Under the pieces are notes generated by a model. The model was not told where the DNA came from, did no database searches, and was given only the letters and a program-made list of their open reading frames with translations. Of a DNA stretch of 64,000 nt, positions 8,106-17,887 are shown in pieces. This DNA comes from Bacteroidota bacterium (lineage in GTDB: Bacteria; Bacteroidota; Bacteroidia; 2-12-FULL-35-15). A program made the translations under genes and the position numbers. Position 1 is the stretch's first letter. Each line of letters starts with the position of its first letter. The stretch spans positions 1-64,000 of the forward strand of contig JADKIU010000002.1 in assembly GCA_016722565.1 (NCBI GenBank). Reading direction: 5' to 3'.

Positions 8106-10690
8106 ATGGAAATTGAAAGTTCAAATAAACGGAGTAATTATTTTAAAAGGTTAACGATAAAAAAGTATTTCCTTTTGTTTACGTTGGTTGTTATTTTAGT
8201 TGGTGGCTATTTCGCTTCAAAAAAAGTACAAACGAAAGGTTATTCCGGTATTCTGGATTTTGTATCTACAGTAACATCAAATTATTTTGATGGCTTAAAT
8301 GCGCATCCTGAAGAAATTTCCATTGAGATAAAAGAAGATGATTATAAGAAGCTAGAAAAAAACAGGAAACGAGCACTGGAGCGAGGCGTTATCATTAATG
8401 ATATGGATGGTGAATATGTGTCAGCAACCATTTTTTATAATGGAAAGAAAATCGATGTGAAGCTTAGGCTAAAAGGACATATGACGGATCATTTGCAAAA
8501 TGACAAATGGTCTTTCAGAATAAAAACAAAAGGGAATGATGATTTTATGGGAATGAAACGATTCTCCATTCAACATCCAGGTACACGTGGTTATATTTAT
8601 GAATGGATTTATCATGAATTAATGAAGCAAGAAGATATCATTGCTTTGCGTTATAAATTTATAAATGTAAAAGTGAATGGTAACGATTGGGGCGTGTATG
8701 CAGTAGAAGAGAATTTTGAAAGTGAACTTGTTGAAAATAACAATCGTAAGACGGGCCCGATTTTACGATTTAATCCCGATTTGTATTGGATTAACAGATA
8801 CAATATGATGATTAAGGAATCGGCAAGCGATGAATATGCCTCCTACTACTCCGCAAATCCGGAAGCGTATCGTGAGAATAAAGTGTTGGGGGACAGTATT
8901 CAGTATCGCTATTATTTGAAAGCTATTGGCTTGATAGAAGGGTTGCGAAGCAGAACCATTGCGGTTGAAGATGCGTTCGATATTCCTCGTTTAGCAAAGT
9001 TTCATGCTATTATAGATTTAGTGGGAGGGACACACAGTATCGATTGGAGTGACATAAAATATTATTATAATCCTGTTACATCACGACTTGAACCTGTTGC
9101 CTACGAAAGTTTCACAAATCTCGATTCACGAAATCTTTCGTGTTTGTATAAGTATAGCCAAATTGATAGCGGAGCTTATTATTCAGATTGGCATACGATG
9201 ATTTTTAGCAATCCGATATTTTTTAAGGAATATTTGAAACAGCTGGAGCGTATTTCAACTTCGGAATATTTAGATTCTTTTTTTAATAAATCTAACATTA
9301 CCTTGAACGAAAATTTAGCAATTATTCATAAAGAATTTCCTTATAAAAAATTTGAAAGTAGTGCTTATTACAAACGTCAAAAAATGATTTCCAAAATCAT
9401 TGATTCTCCGAAACCATTACATGCGTATCTTAAGAAGATTGAAGGGAACACACTAAAGATCCAAATTGCTGCAATTGATGCACTTCCAGTGATCATTAAG
9501 TCGGTGTACATTCATCCGAATATTCTGGTAAATCTGAGAAGTCAATAATTCTTCCTGCTAAACAAGCGAAAACCTATGTAGATTATGTAGATTATACATT
9601 CGTTTTTCCTGCGGATTATACTTTGGATATCCAACTGATTGATTCACTGAAAATAGAATATTCGATTTTAGGTTCAGAGAAAATAAAGGTTTCAACTGTT
9701 TTCTCGTTTCCTCATACTGATAGTGAATTTATTGCAGAGGATTTACTTGTGAAAGAAAATACGTTGATTCGCTTTCCAATGTTGCACGTGGATGAGGAAA
9801 ATAAATTAATCCACCTCGATGGAGAGAAATTAATCATTGATTCGGATTTGATTATTCCTTCCGGTTATAAATTACTTGTGAAAGCAGGATCCACAATTGA
9901 TATTGTTAAAAATGCGAAAGTCATTTCTTATTCATCTTTTGTATTTAGTGGAGAGGAGGATAATCCAATTGTAGTGCAGTCCAGTGATTCTACTTCCCAA
10001 GGATTTCAGTTGATTGGTGCTTCTAAATCAATATTTAAAAATGTTGTATTTAAAAAAATGGTTAAAATAAATGATTCGAGATGGAAGCGAACGGGGGCAA
10101 TTACATTTTATGAATCTCCTGTAGAATTTAATGGGTGTAATTTTTATGGCTGTCAATCTGAGGATGCCATTCATTTAATTAGATCTGAATTTATTTTTAA
10201 TACTTGCATGTTTCAAAACATGAAAAATGATGCATTGGATGTCGATTATTCAAGCGGCACAATAACTGATTGCGTATTTGAAAAATGTGATGAAAATGCA
10301 ATTGACATTACCATGAGTAAAGTTCAATTGACAAATGTTTCGATGAGCGAAATCGGTAATAAAGCACTGAATGTGAAAGAGGGAGGGCAGCTAACAGGAA
10401 TGGATGTAAAAATCGAAAAATCTTACATTGCCATTTCTGCTGAAGATTTTTCATCGATAGATTTACAATCTGTTTCAGTTAAAGATTCTAAGAAAGGTGT
10501 TGTTGGATATAAAAATAAAAACGGTGCTGGTTATCCAGTAATTAAAATTAATAAGTTACATCAAACACATGTTGAGTCCTCTTATCTAAAAGAGAAAAAG
10601 GCAACCATTGTTATAAATGGAAAACAAATGGAAGAAGAGACCAAAGACGTTGAATTAATTTTGAAAAATGATAAAAAAGCAAAAAAATAA
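8106..10690 (+). CDS. CotH-like protein with C-terminal parallel beta-helix region (one frameshift)
   Basis: Two open stretches (8106-9548 and 9623-10690) join by one -1 shift near 9525-9530, giving SVYIHPN, then GKSEKSIILPAKQAKTYV, with no other stop between. The full product is about 860 residues. There is a membrane anchor near 20-40 (YFLLFTLVVILVGGYFA) and a divergent CotH domain at about 60-420 (KLRLKGHMTDHL, KWSFRIKTKG, KVNGNDWGVYAVEENFE). A C-terminal region of short repeats (residues about 560-800) resembles a right-handed beta-helix, as in secreted carbohydrate-active proteins. The DTDxGFG metal motif of the first CotH protein is not obvious here. It is probably extracytoplasmic and acts on the surface polymer; this is inference. 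It overlaps the next gene by 23 bp. Confidence 0.7.
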
Positions 10691-11729
10691 GCGATTACTG
10701 TTTTTTGTTTATCTGCTGATACCTTTTCAAATTGTATCGGCTCAAATCGTTTCGCCTTTTAACAAACAGGTGCTTTCTGACTCAAGTGAAAATTATTCTT
10801 TTATAGTTAGTGGTCATTTTCATGGTCAATCCAACAGCCGATCTACTTTCCCGGCATCCACTATTTTAGCCGGAATCGATACATTAAATTCGTTACACCC
10901 ATTATTTTTAATGAGTTTGGGGGATGTTTTTTTGGATGTAAATGATACCTATTTTAATCACTACCACACGAGTTTGTTTGCTAAATTGAAAATGCCACTT
11001 TTTAATGCAGTTGGTAATCACGACTTATCAAATGGAAATATTTATGAAAAAGTGTATGGGAAAACCTTTTTTACTTTTACGGTTCATTCTGAATTGTATG
11101 TTGTTCTAAATACAGAAATAGCTGACGGAAGTATAAAAGATGAACAATTGGTTCTTTTGAAAAAGGCCCTCGCTGATGCTAAGTCCGATAAAATTAAAAA
11201 TATATTTATTTTTTCTCATCGTCCAATTTGGTCTGAAAATAATGCTGTTTACGAGCATTTATTTAAAGGTAATACCAGAACTGCATTAGGTAGCAACAAT
11301 TATGAAAGTGAATTAAAGCCGATCTTGAAGGATTTGTCTAAGTCTAAATCAGTCTTTTGGTTGTCTGGTTCAATGGCAGATGCTCCTGTTTCTTTTTTTT
11401 ATCAGAAAGATGATGAAACAGGAATCGTTTATATTCAAACCGCAATAAGAGATTTGCCAAGAGATGCTGTGCTTCAAGTAAAGGTGGAAAGCGGAAAGGT
11501 GGAGTTGAAGGGAATATCACTTACAGGTCAAACGCTTGAGCCAATTGAGAAGTATAATTTGGAATATTGGAAAAACTCAAATTCACCGGAGGAATCGTTT
11601 TCATTAAGGTTGTTACCGTATTTATTCAAAAAGATAATCCTGCATACTTACTTTTGGATTGGTTTCATTTCAAGCCTTGCACTTATTTTTCTTTTTAGAT
11701 TAGTTATTCAATGGAGAAGAAGAAAATAG
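10668..11729 (+). CDS. Membrane-anchored calcineurin-like phosphoesterase
   Basis: 353 residues with a signal peptide (RLLFFVYLLIPFQIVSAQ) and a C-terminal membrane helix followed by QWRRRK (residues about 325-353), so the catalytic domain faces the periplasm. Metallophosphatase blocks are LMSLGDVFLD, FNAVGNHDLSNG and FIFSHRPIW. Two blocks deviate: the first D-x-H appears as SGHFHG, and the expected final GHxH is replaced by SGSMADAP. Metal binding may therefore be altered or partly lost. It overlaps the CotH gene upstream and the glycosyltransferase downstream, so it is certainly co-expressed. A phosphatase counterpart to the CotH kinases is an attractive but unproven reading. Confidence 0.75.
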   Translation: MIKKQKNKRLLFFVYLLIPFQIVSAQIVSPFNKQVLSDSSENYSFIVSGHFHGQSNSRSTFPASTILAGIDTLNSLHPLFLMSLGDVFLDVNDTYFNHYHTSLFAKLKMPLFNAVGNHDLSNGNIYEKVYGKTFFTFTVHSELYVVLNTEIADGSIKDEQLVLLKKALADAKSDKIKNIFIFSHRPIWSENNAVYEHLFKGNTRTALGSNNYESELKPILKDLSKSKSVFWLSGSMADAPVSFFYQKDDETGIVYIQTAIRDLPRDAVLQVKVESGKVELKGISLTGQTLEPIEKYNLEYWKNSNSPEESFSLRLLPYLFKKIILHTYFWIGFISSLALIFLFRLVIQWRRRK

Positions 11730-12759
11730 TTTTTCTATATACAGAAATTGCAGAATACTTTTTGGCATCTTGCAAAGCTTTGATTTCATTGGGTGTTGAA
11801 GTTTATGTTGTTCGTTTTCCTTTAAATAAAGAAGCGCCTTTTCAGTTTTCTTTTCCGGAAGGCATGCAAGTATACGAGCGTTCCGATTTTGATAATCAGC
11901 AGCTTATTAATCTTATTTCAGAATTAAAACCAAGTATAATTATTTGTAGTGGTTGGACGGACAAAGGATATTTGAAAGTTTGTAAGGTTTTTAAAAGTAA
12001 AATTCCTACAGTTTTAACACTTGATAATCACTGGCGTGGTGATCTGAAGCAACAAATTTTAAAATTATTGAGCCCGTTTTATTTGCATACACGTTTCTCA
12101 CATTGTTGGGTGCCGGGTAGTTTACAAGAAAAGTATGCACAGCAACTTGGATTTAAAAAGAATCAAATTTTATCTGGATTTTATAGTTGTGACTTTCATT
12201 TCTTTTACAATCAATTTCTCATTAATAAAGAAAAAAAGAGCCAGTCTTTTCCTAAACGTTTTATATATGTTGGCAGATACTATGAGTTTAAGGGAATTCG
12301 CAATCTTTGGAAAGCATTTGCAGAACTTCAGGAGGAAGCGCCTAATGAATGGGAGTTGTGGTGCTTGGGTACAGGAGATGTAGAGCCAATAGAACATCCT
12401 AAAATCAAACATTTTGGATTTGTGCAGCCTTCGGATTTGCATGAATACATTGAAAAAACAGGTGTTTTTGTGCTTCCAAGTTTTTTTGAACCATGGGGAG
12501 TGGTGGTGCATGAATACGCTGCTGCAGGCTTTCCTATTGTTTGTTCAGGTGAAGTGGGTGCCGCTACTGCGTTTGTTGAAAATGATTATAATGGTTATAT
12601 TTACGAGTCGAAAGATTTATCAGCCCTAAAGGTGGTTCTGAAGAAAATTATGCTCACAGAAAGCAAGGGTTTGTTTACGCTGTCGGAAAATAGTGTTAAA
12701 AAGCAATGATGATTACTCCCGATATATGGGCAAGACAACTAATATCTTTAATACAATGA
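11711..12759 (+). CDS. Glycosyltransferase family 4 (frameshift at 3' end)
   Basis: About 349 residues. The GT-B donor half has RFIYVGRYYEFKGIRNL and the EX7E region PSFFEPWGVVVHEYAAAGFP, so the fold and retaining mechanism are those of GT4. The open frame stops at 12709, but dropping one base in the A5 run at 12698-12702 continues it as AMMITPDIWARQLISLIQ to a TGA at 12757-12759. That TGA overlaps the next gene's ATG (12756) in an ATGA coupling, strong support that the early stop is an error. The enzyme is cytoplasmic or peripheral and adds a sugar during repeat-unit assembly. Specificity is unknown. Confidence 0.8.
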
Positions 12760-13703
12760 ACAAAATTTTAGTAACTGGAGGTGCCGGAAACGTTGGAAGC
12801 GCCTTAATAGAAAAATTAGTTTTAAACACAAACAATTACATAGTTATTGTTGATGATCTTTCCACCGGTTTTTTATCAAAATTACCTAAGGAAGTCAATG
12901 GCAGATGGGAGTTTATTAAGGCTGATGTGAACAATTATTCGGATATATCGTCTATCATGAACTCTCATAAATTTGATTATGTGTTCCATTTTGCTGCTGT
13001 TGTTGGTGTTATTCGGACTCAAGAAAATCCAATTAAGGTATTAAATGATATTGACGGGATTCGTAATGTTTTAAATCTTTCTAAGAATACTTCCGTTAAG
13101 AGAGTGTTTTTCTCTTCGTCTTCTGAAGTGTATGGTGAGCCGGTTGTTTTGCCACAGCATGAACATACCACTCCTTTAAACTCACGTGTTCCGTATGCTG
13201 TAGTAAAAAATGTTGGAGAATCGTTTTGTAAGAGTTATTACCAAGAGTATAAATTGAATTACACCATTTTCAGATTTTTTAATACATATGGTCCAAATCA
13301 AAGTACAGACTTTGTTGTTGCACGATTTTTAGCAGCCGCATTAAAAAATCAAGATATCACTATTTATGGCGATGGATTGCAAACCCGCACATTCACCTAT
13401 GTTGATGATACAGTTGATACCTGCTTAAATTGCTTTTATCATGATAAGCAAGTGAACGATGTTATTAATATTGGCAATGATAAACTTTGTACAGTATTAG
13501 AATTGGCTCAACTTATTATTAAAATGACAAAGTCGAAATCTAAGATTATTCACTTGCCTCCTTTGAAAGAAGGGGATATGACCAGAAGACAACCTGATAA
13601 TTCAAAAATGATAGAAATACTAGGACGCCCATTGGTTAGTCTTGAAGATGGCATCTCAAAAATGATTGCATCAAAACACTTTTTATCTTCAATCGGATTA
13701 TAA
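12756..13703 (+). CDS. NAD-dependent nucleotide-sugar epimerase/dehydratase (extended SDR)
   Basis: The chosen start (ATG 12756) gives 315 residues beginning MNKILVTGGAGNVGSAL, the NAD-binding GxxGxxG loop; upstream in-frame codons belong to the preceding gene. SSSSEVYGEP provides the catalytic Ser region and PYAVVK is the YxxxK pair. TYGPNQ and RTFTYVDD are typical substrate-loop blocks of UDP-sugar 4-epimerases and related dehydratases. It supplies a modified nucleotide sugar to the locus, in the cytosol. The exact reaction (4-epimerase, 4,6-dehydratase or decarboxylase) cannot be fixed. ATGA overlap with the upstream glycosyltransferase and immediate abutment to wecE indicate one transcript and pathway. 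Confidence 0.85.
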   Translation: MNKILVTGGAGNVGSALIEKLVLNTNNYIVIVDDLSTGFLSKLPKEVNGRWEFIKADVNNYSDISSIMNSHKFDYVFHFAAVVGVIRTQENPIKVLNDIDGIRNVLNLSKNTSVKRVFFSSSSEVYGEPVVLPQHEHTTPLNSRVPYAVVKNVGESFCKSYYQEYKLNYTIFRFFNTYGPNQSTDFVVARFLAAALKNQDITIYGDGLQTRTFTYVDDTVDTCLNCFYHDKQVNDVINIGNDKLCTVLELAQLIIKMTKSKSKIIHLPPLKEGDMTRRQPDNSKMIEILGRPLVSLEDGISKMIASKHFLSSIGL

Positions 13704-14831
13704 ATGATTCCGTTTAATAAGCCATATTATTCCGGAAAGGAGAAACGTTACATTTCCAAAGCAATGGAAACAAAAACGCTTACCGGTGATATGAAAATGA
13801 TTCGCGATTGTGAAGAATTGCTTGAAAATCAATATGGTTTCGAAAAAGTTTTTTTAACGAATTCCTGCACAATGGCACTTGAAATGGCAGCACTGATTGC
13901 TGACATTCAACCCGGTGATGAAGTTATTTTACCCTCTTATACGTTCGTATCAACAGCAAATGCTTTTGCCTTAAGAGGTGCAAAGCTTTTGTTTTTAGAT
14001 AGTAAGCAGAATCATCCCAATATGGATGAAACAGAATTGGAAAGTTTGATTTCTGATAAAACGAAAGCCATTGTTGTTGTTCATTATGCAGGTGTAGCGA
14101 ATGATTTTGAAGTGATTCAGAAAATCGCTCAAAAACATAACTTAACGATTATAGAAGATGCAGCTCAGTGCATTGATTCCTTTTATAAGGATAAGCCTTT
14201 AGGAACATTGGGTGATATTTCTTGCTTTTCATTTCATGAAACAAAAAATATTCATTGCGGAGAAGGTGGTTTTATTGCCATTAATAATCCAAAATTAATC
14301 ACGAAAGCTGAAGTTGTTCGAAATAAAGGGACGAATAGGGCTGCTTTTACAAAAGGTGAAATTGCGAAGTATGAATGGGTGGATTTAGGTTATTCTTCCA
14401 TACCAAGTTCAATTACAGCAGCCTTTCTGTTTTCGCAATTAGAAAAAATTGACAAAGTCCAAAAGAGGCGATTGAAACTTTGGAAAAATTATTTTAAAAA
14501 GTTAAAGCATCTGCAGAAGTCCAAACAGATTGAGTTGCCAGTAATTCCAAAATATGCTTCAAATAATGCTCACATTTTTTATTTTGTTTGTGCATCAAAC
14601 GATGAACGGAATAGATTGATTTCATTTTTAAATCAGGAAGGGGTTCAAGCCGTTTTTCATTACCAATCATTACATTCAAGTCCTTTTTACAAATTAAAGC
14701 ATGATGGTAGAAGCTTAAGAAATTCTGATAAATACAGCGAAAGGCTTGTCCGATTGCCACTTTTTTTTGATTTAATGACAGAAGAACAGGAATTGATTAT
14801 TTCTAAAGTTATAGAGTTTTATTCGAAATAA
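13704..14831 (+). CDS. wecE: dTDP-4-amino-4,6-dideoxygalactose transaminase-like (DegT/DnrJ/EryC1/StrS)
   Basis: 375 residues, full length for WecE/RffA. MIPFNKPYYSG, LTNSCTMALEMAALIADI, GDEVILPSYTFVSTANAF, VVVHYAGVA, EDAAQ, SFHETKN (the PLP-binding Lys), EVVRNKGTNR and AVFHYQSLHSS all line up with my memory of E. coli WecE. That enzyme converts a dTDP-4-keto-6-deoxy sugar to dTDP-Fuc4N using glutamate. It is a cytosolic PLP enzyme. The upstream epimerase starts the same pathway block and the downstream AsnB-like protein could amidate a product. No separate promoter is seen. The symbol is by similarity; a different 4-amino sugar product is possible. Confidence 0.85.
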   Translation: MIPFNKPYYSGKEKRYISKAMETKTLTGDMKMIRDCEELLENQYGFEKVFLTNSCTMALEMAALIADIQPGDEVILPSYTFVSTANAFALRGAKLLFLDSKQNHPNMDETELESLISDKTKAIVVVHYAGVANDFEVIQKIAQKHNLTIIEDAAQCIDSFYKDKPLGTLGDISCFSFHETKNIHCGEGGFIAINNPKLITKAEVVRNKGTNRAAFTKGEIAKYEWVDLGYSSIPSSITAAFLFSQLEKIDKVQKRRLKLWKNYFKKLKHLQKSKQIELPVIPKYASNNAHIFYFVCASNDERNRLISFLNQEGVQAVFHYQSLHSSPFYKLKHDGRSLRNSDKYSERLVRLPLFFDLMTEEQELIISKVIEFYSK

Positions 14832-14833
14832 AT

Positions 14834-16729
14834 ATGTGTGGGATTAATGGCATCCTTGGTTTAAATGATTCTAATCTTGCAAAACAAAAAGTGCAAGAGA
14901 TGAACAATGCTATGAAGCATCGTGGCCCAGATGATGAAGGGATTTTTGTTGATGAACATATTGCTCTAGGACACCGTAGACTTTCGATTATTGATTTGTC
15001 GCCTGCGGGACATCAGCCCATGGCATCACACGATGGTAGATATCAAATTGTTTATAATGGTGAATTATATAATTACAAAGAGCTGAAGTTCGAACTTCAG
15101 CGTGTTGTAAGTGGCTCAAAAGAAGGAGCTTATTTTTTTCAAACGAATACGGATACAGAAGTTATTATTGCTGCTTACGCTCGTTGGGGAGAAGAGTGTG
15201 TCAATCACTTTAATGGGATGTATGCTTTTGCCATCTGGGATAGTTTAAAGCAAGAATTGTTTATCGCTCGTGACCGACTTGGAATTAAACCGTTGTATTA
15301 TATATACACTAAAGGCGTTTTAGCATTTTCTTCAGAAATACGCTCGTTGTTGTCGAGTAATCTGATTCCTCGTCAGTTGGATGAAAATAGTTTAGTCGAT
15401 TATTTGAGGTATCAAATTGTGCATGCTCCTAATACCATTGCCAAAGGCGTAAAAATGTTAATGCCTGGTCATTTCATAAAAAATAGTTCTGGCAAAATTA
15501 CAATTCACAGTTATTGGAATCTCAACAAAAATAGAAGCAAAGCATCCGATGGAAAATCTTATGGAGAAGTTTGTAAGGATGTAAATACATTGTTGACCAA
15601 ATCGGTAGAAAGACGATTGGTTGCAGATGTTCCTTTTGGTGCTTTTCTTTCAGGTGGAATTGATTCTAGCGCAATTGTTGGATTGATGAGCAAGGTATCT
15701 TCTGAAAAAGTGAAAACATTCTCTGTAACATTTGATGAAAGTGAGTTTTCAGAAGCAAGATATGCACATCAAATCGCCAAAAAATTCAATACAGATCATC
15801 ATGAAATAAAATTAAAGCCGACAGATTTTTTGGAACAACTTCCAAATGCCTTAAAAGCAATGGATCATCCCAGCGGTGATGGGCCCAATACATACATTGT
15901 TTCAAAGGCTACTAAGGAAGCCGGAATAACAATGGCATTGTCAGGATTAGGCGGGGATGAGTTGTTTGCAGGATATGATGTTTTTAAACGTTCGTTGGCA
16001 TTGAATAAAAAGGCTTGGCTGAATGCTGTTCCTCAGATGATGAGGAGTGCCGGTGGTTCAGTTCTTACAAAAGTAAAACCGGGGGTTGCCTCCGAAAAAA
16101 TTGCAGCCTTTTTAAAACAAGATGCAATCAACTTTAAGAATTTTTATCCTTTATCTCGTCAAGTATTGATGGATAAAGAAATTATATCAATTCTGAATAA
16201 ATCAGAATTGGCTGGGAATCGTGTTGCTGAAATAATAAGTGAATCTTTACTGCTCGATTCTAAATTTCAAGTTTCTCAAACGTCTATTGCGGAAATTTCA
16301 ACCTATATGCAAAATGTATTGCTGGGTGATGCCGATCAAATGAGCATGGCGCTGGCGCTTGAAATTCGTGTTCCTTTTATTGATTACACCCTAGTGGAAT
16401 ACGTATTAGGTATTCCGGATAAATACAAAAGCACTAGTTCACCAAAGAAATTACTAGTTGACTCACTGGGAGATTTGCTTCCATCAGAAATTGTTAATCG
16501 TCCGAAAATGGGCTTTACCTTTCCTTGGAAAGATTGGATGAAAAATGAGTTAAAATTGTTTTGTGAGCAACAGATGGTTTCTTTATCAAAACGAAAGTTG
16601 TTTCGCGAGGAAGCAGTAATGAAATTATGGAACGATTTCTTAAGAAATAATCCTGCCGTAACATGGTCGCGGATTTGGTATTTAGTTGTTCTTGAAAATT
16701 GGTTGAATGAGAATAATATTGAAGATTGA
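14834..16729 (+). CDS. asnB: Asparagine synthase (glutamine-hydrolysing) family amidotransferase
   Basis: 631 residues, full length. MCGINGILG places the class II glutaminase nucleophile Cys directly after Met. RGPDDEG, LGHRRLSIIDLS, YNGELYNY and NTDTEVII are glutaminase blocks. The synthetase half has SGGIDSSAIVG (PP-loop), FSVTFDESEFSEA, and LSGLGGDELFAGYD. It transfers glutamine nitrogen to a carboxylate activated with ATP. Inside polysaccharide loci such proteins often amidate uronic acids rather than making free asparagine; that is inference from context here. It starts 2 bp after wecE and its TGA overlaps the next ATG (16729). The symbol is for the family. Confidence 0.85.
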   Translation: MCGINGILGLNDSNLAKQKVQEMNNAMKHRGPDDEGIFVDEHIALGHRRLSIIDLSPAGHQPMASHDGRYQIVYNGELYNYKELKFELQRVVSGSKEGAYFFQTNTDTEVIIAAYARWGEECVNHFNGMYAFAIWDSLKQELFIARDRLGIKPLYYIYTKGVLAFSSEIRSLLSSNLIPRQLDENSLVDYLRYQIVHAPNTIAKGVKMLMPGHFIKNSSGKITIHSYWNLNKNRSKASDGKSYGEVCKDVNTLLTKSVERRLVADVPFGAFLSGGIDSSAIVGLMSKVSSEKVKTFSVTFDESEFSEARYAHQIAKKFNTDHHEIKLKPTDFLEQLPNALKAMDHPSGDGPNTYIVSKATKEAGITMALSGLGGDELFAGYDVFKRSLALNKKAWLNAVPQMMRSAGGSVLTKVKPGVASEKIAAFLKQDAINFKNFYPLSRQVLMDKEIISILNKSELAGNRVAEIISESLLLDSKFQVSQTSIAEISTYMQNVLLGDADQMSMALALEIRVPFIDYTLVEYVLGIPDKYKSTSSPKKLLVDSLGDLLPSEIVNRPKMGFTFPWKDWMKNELKLFCEQQMVSLSKRKLFREEAVMKLWNDFLRNNPAVTWSRIWYLVVLENWLNENNIED

Positions 16730-17874
16730 TGCAAAAAAAACGAATCCTCATATTCATTGACTGGTATCTTCCGGGATATAAAGCAGGTGGACCCATTCAA
16801 TCTGTTGCTAATATCGTGGCACATTTGAGAGAGGAGTTTGATTTTTATATTGTTACGAGTGATACTGATTATTGTGAGACAATGCCGTATTCATCCATAA
16901 AAAGCGATGAATGGAATGTCCTTCCTTCCGGAGAAAACGTTTATTATATTTCTAAAAATGCATTGAACCGTTCCACAATTAAAAAGCTCATCCGGAAAAC
17001 AGAGGCAGACGTTGTATATTTGAATAGTGTATTTTCGATTTACTTTACGTTGTATCCATTGTATTACCTGCGTAAAAAAAAGAATCGAAAGATTGTTATT
17101 GCTTCCAGAGGAATGTTAGCTAAAAGCGCATTAGGAGTGAAGAAAACAAAAAAACAAATTTTTTTATTATCTGTTAAAGTTTTGAAGTTGTTTGATAAAG
17201 TTGTTTTTCATGCTTCAACAGAAAATGAACGCAAAGATATCCATTTGGCCTTAGGTAGCACTTTTCAAGTTGTTGTTGCCGGCAATCTGCCGCAAAAGGT
17301 GGATATAGCATTACTCCCTAAGCGGACAAAAAATGAAGGTGAAGTAAAGTTTATAAATGTTGCAAGGGTTGCACCCGAAAAAAATTTACTTTTTGCGCTG
17401 CGAATTTTGAAAGAAGTAAAAGCGAATGTTGTTTTTGATTTTTACGGACCCATTTATGATAATGCATATTGGGAAGAATGTAAGAAAGAGCTTTCTGAAT
17501 TACCTCCGAATATCACTGCTGAATACAAAGGAAGCTTAGAGCCAGAAAATGTTTTGAAAGAATTAGCGCTTTGTCATTTTATGTTCATGCCAACACAAGG
17601 AGAAAATTTCGGACATATTATTTTACAATCATTTTCAGTAGGTTGCCCCGTAATTATCAGTAATCAAACACCATGGAAAGAATTGAATAAAAAAGGCATT
17701 GGTTGGGATATTGAATTGTCTAGCAGTTTAAAGTTTGTTCGAGCCATTGAAGATGCCGCAAAAATGAATCAGTCGGAATTTCAAGCCTATTCTGCAGCAG
17801 CATTTAATTTTTCAAAAGCATACATTAATAATGCTGAAATTGTTCAGCAAAACAAAGAATTGTTTATAGTTTAA
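16729..17874 (+). CDS. Glycosyltransferase family 4, XagB/WcaI-like
   Basis: 381 residues from the ATG at 16729 (TGATG overlap with asnB). The N-terminal half begins RILIFIDWYLPGYKAGGPIQSV, the glycine loop of GT-B acceptor domains. The C-terminal half has FINVARVAPEKNLLFALRIL and PTQGENFGHIILQSFSVGCP. In the EX7E signature the second Glu is Gln (ENFGHIILQ), which I regard as a feature of a subfamily rather than inactivation, though this is not certain. It is a cytoplasmic-face sugar transferase for repeat-unit assembly. Its stop is 13 bp before the WcaF-like gene, and a candidate promoter box lies between. Confidence 0.8.
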   Translation: MQKKRILIFIDWYLPGYKAGGPIQSVANIVAHLREEFDFYIVTSDTDYCETMPYSSIKSDEWNVLPSGENVYYISKNALNRSTIKKLIRKTEADVVYLNSVFSIYFTLYPLYYLRKKKNRKIVIASRGMLAKSALGVKKTKKQIFLLSVKVLKLFDKVVFHASTENERKDIHLALGSTFQVVVAGNLPQKVDIALLPKRTKNEGEVKFINVARVAPEKNLLFALRILKEVKANVVFDFYGPIYDNAYWEECKKELSELPPNITAEYKGSLEPENVLKELALCHFMFMPTQGENFGHIILQSFSVGCPVIISNQTPWKELNKKGIGWDIELSSSLKFVRAIEDAAKMNQSEFQAYSAAAFNFSKAYINNAEIVQQNKELFIV

Positions 17875-17882
17875 TATCTTTG
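17875..17882 (+). promoter_or_regulatory. Candidate -7 box (TATCTTTG) 5 bp before the wcaF-like ATG
   Basis: A perfect TAnnTTTG match overlapping the end of the upstream gene. It sits so close to the ATG (17888) that a transcript from it would be leaderless or nearly so. No clear -33 element is present at 19-22 bp. Confidence 0.35.
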
Positions 17883-17887
17883 CCTAA

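Noticed and set aside
12693..12755. N-terminal extension of the epimerase
   Set aside because: These codons belong to the 3' end of the glycosyltransferase once its A5 error is corrected, and the Rossmann motif begins right after the ATG at 12756.
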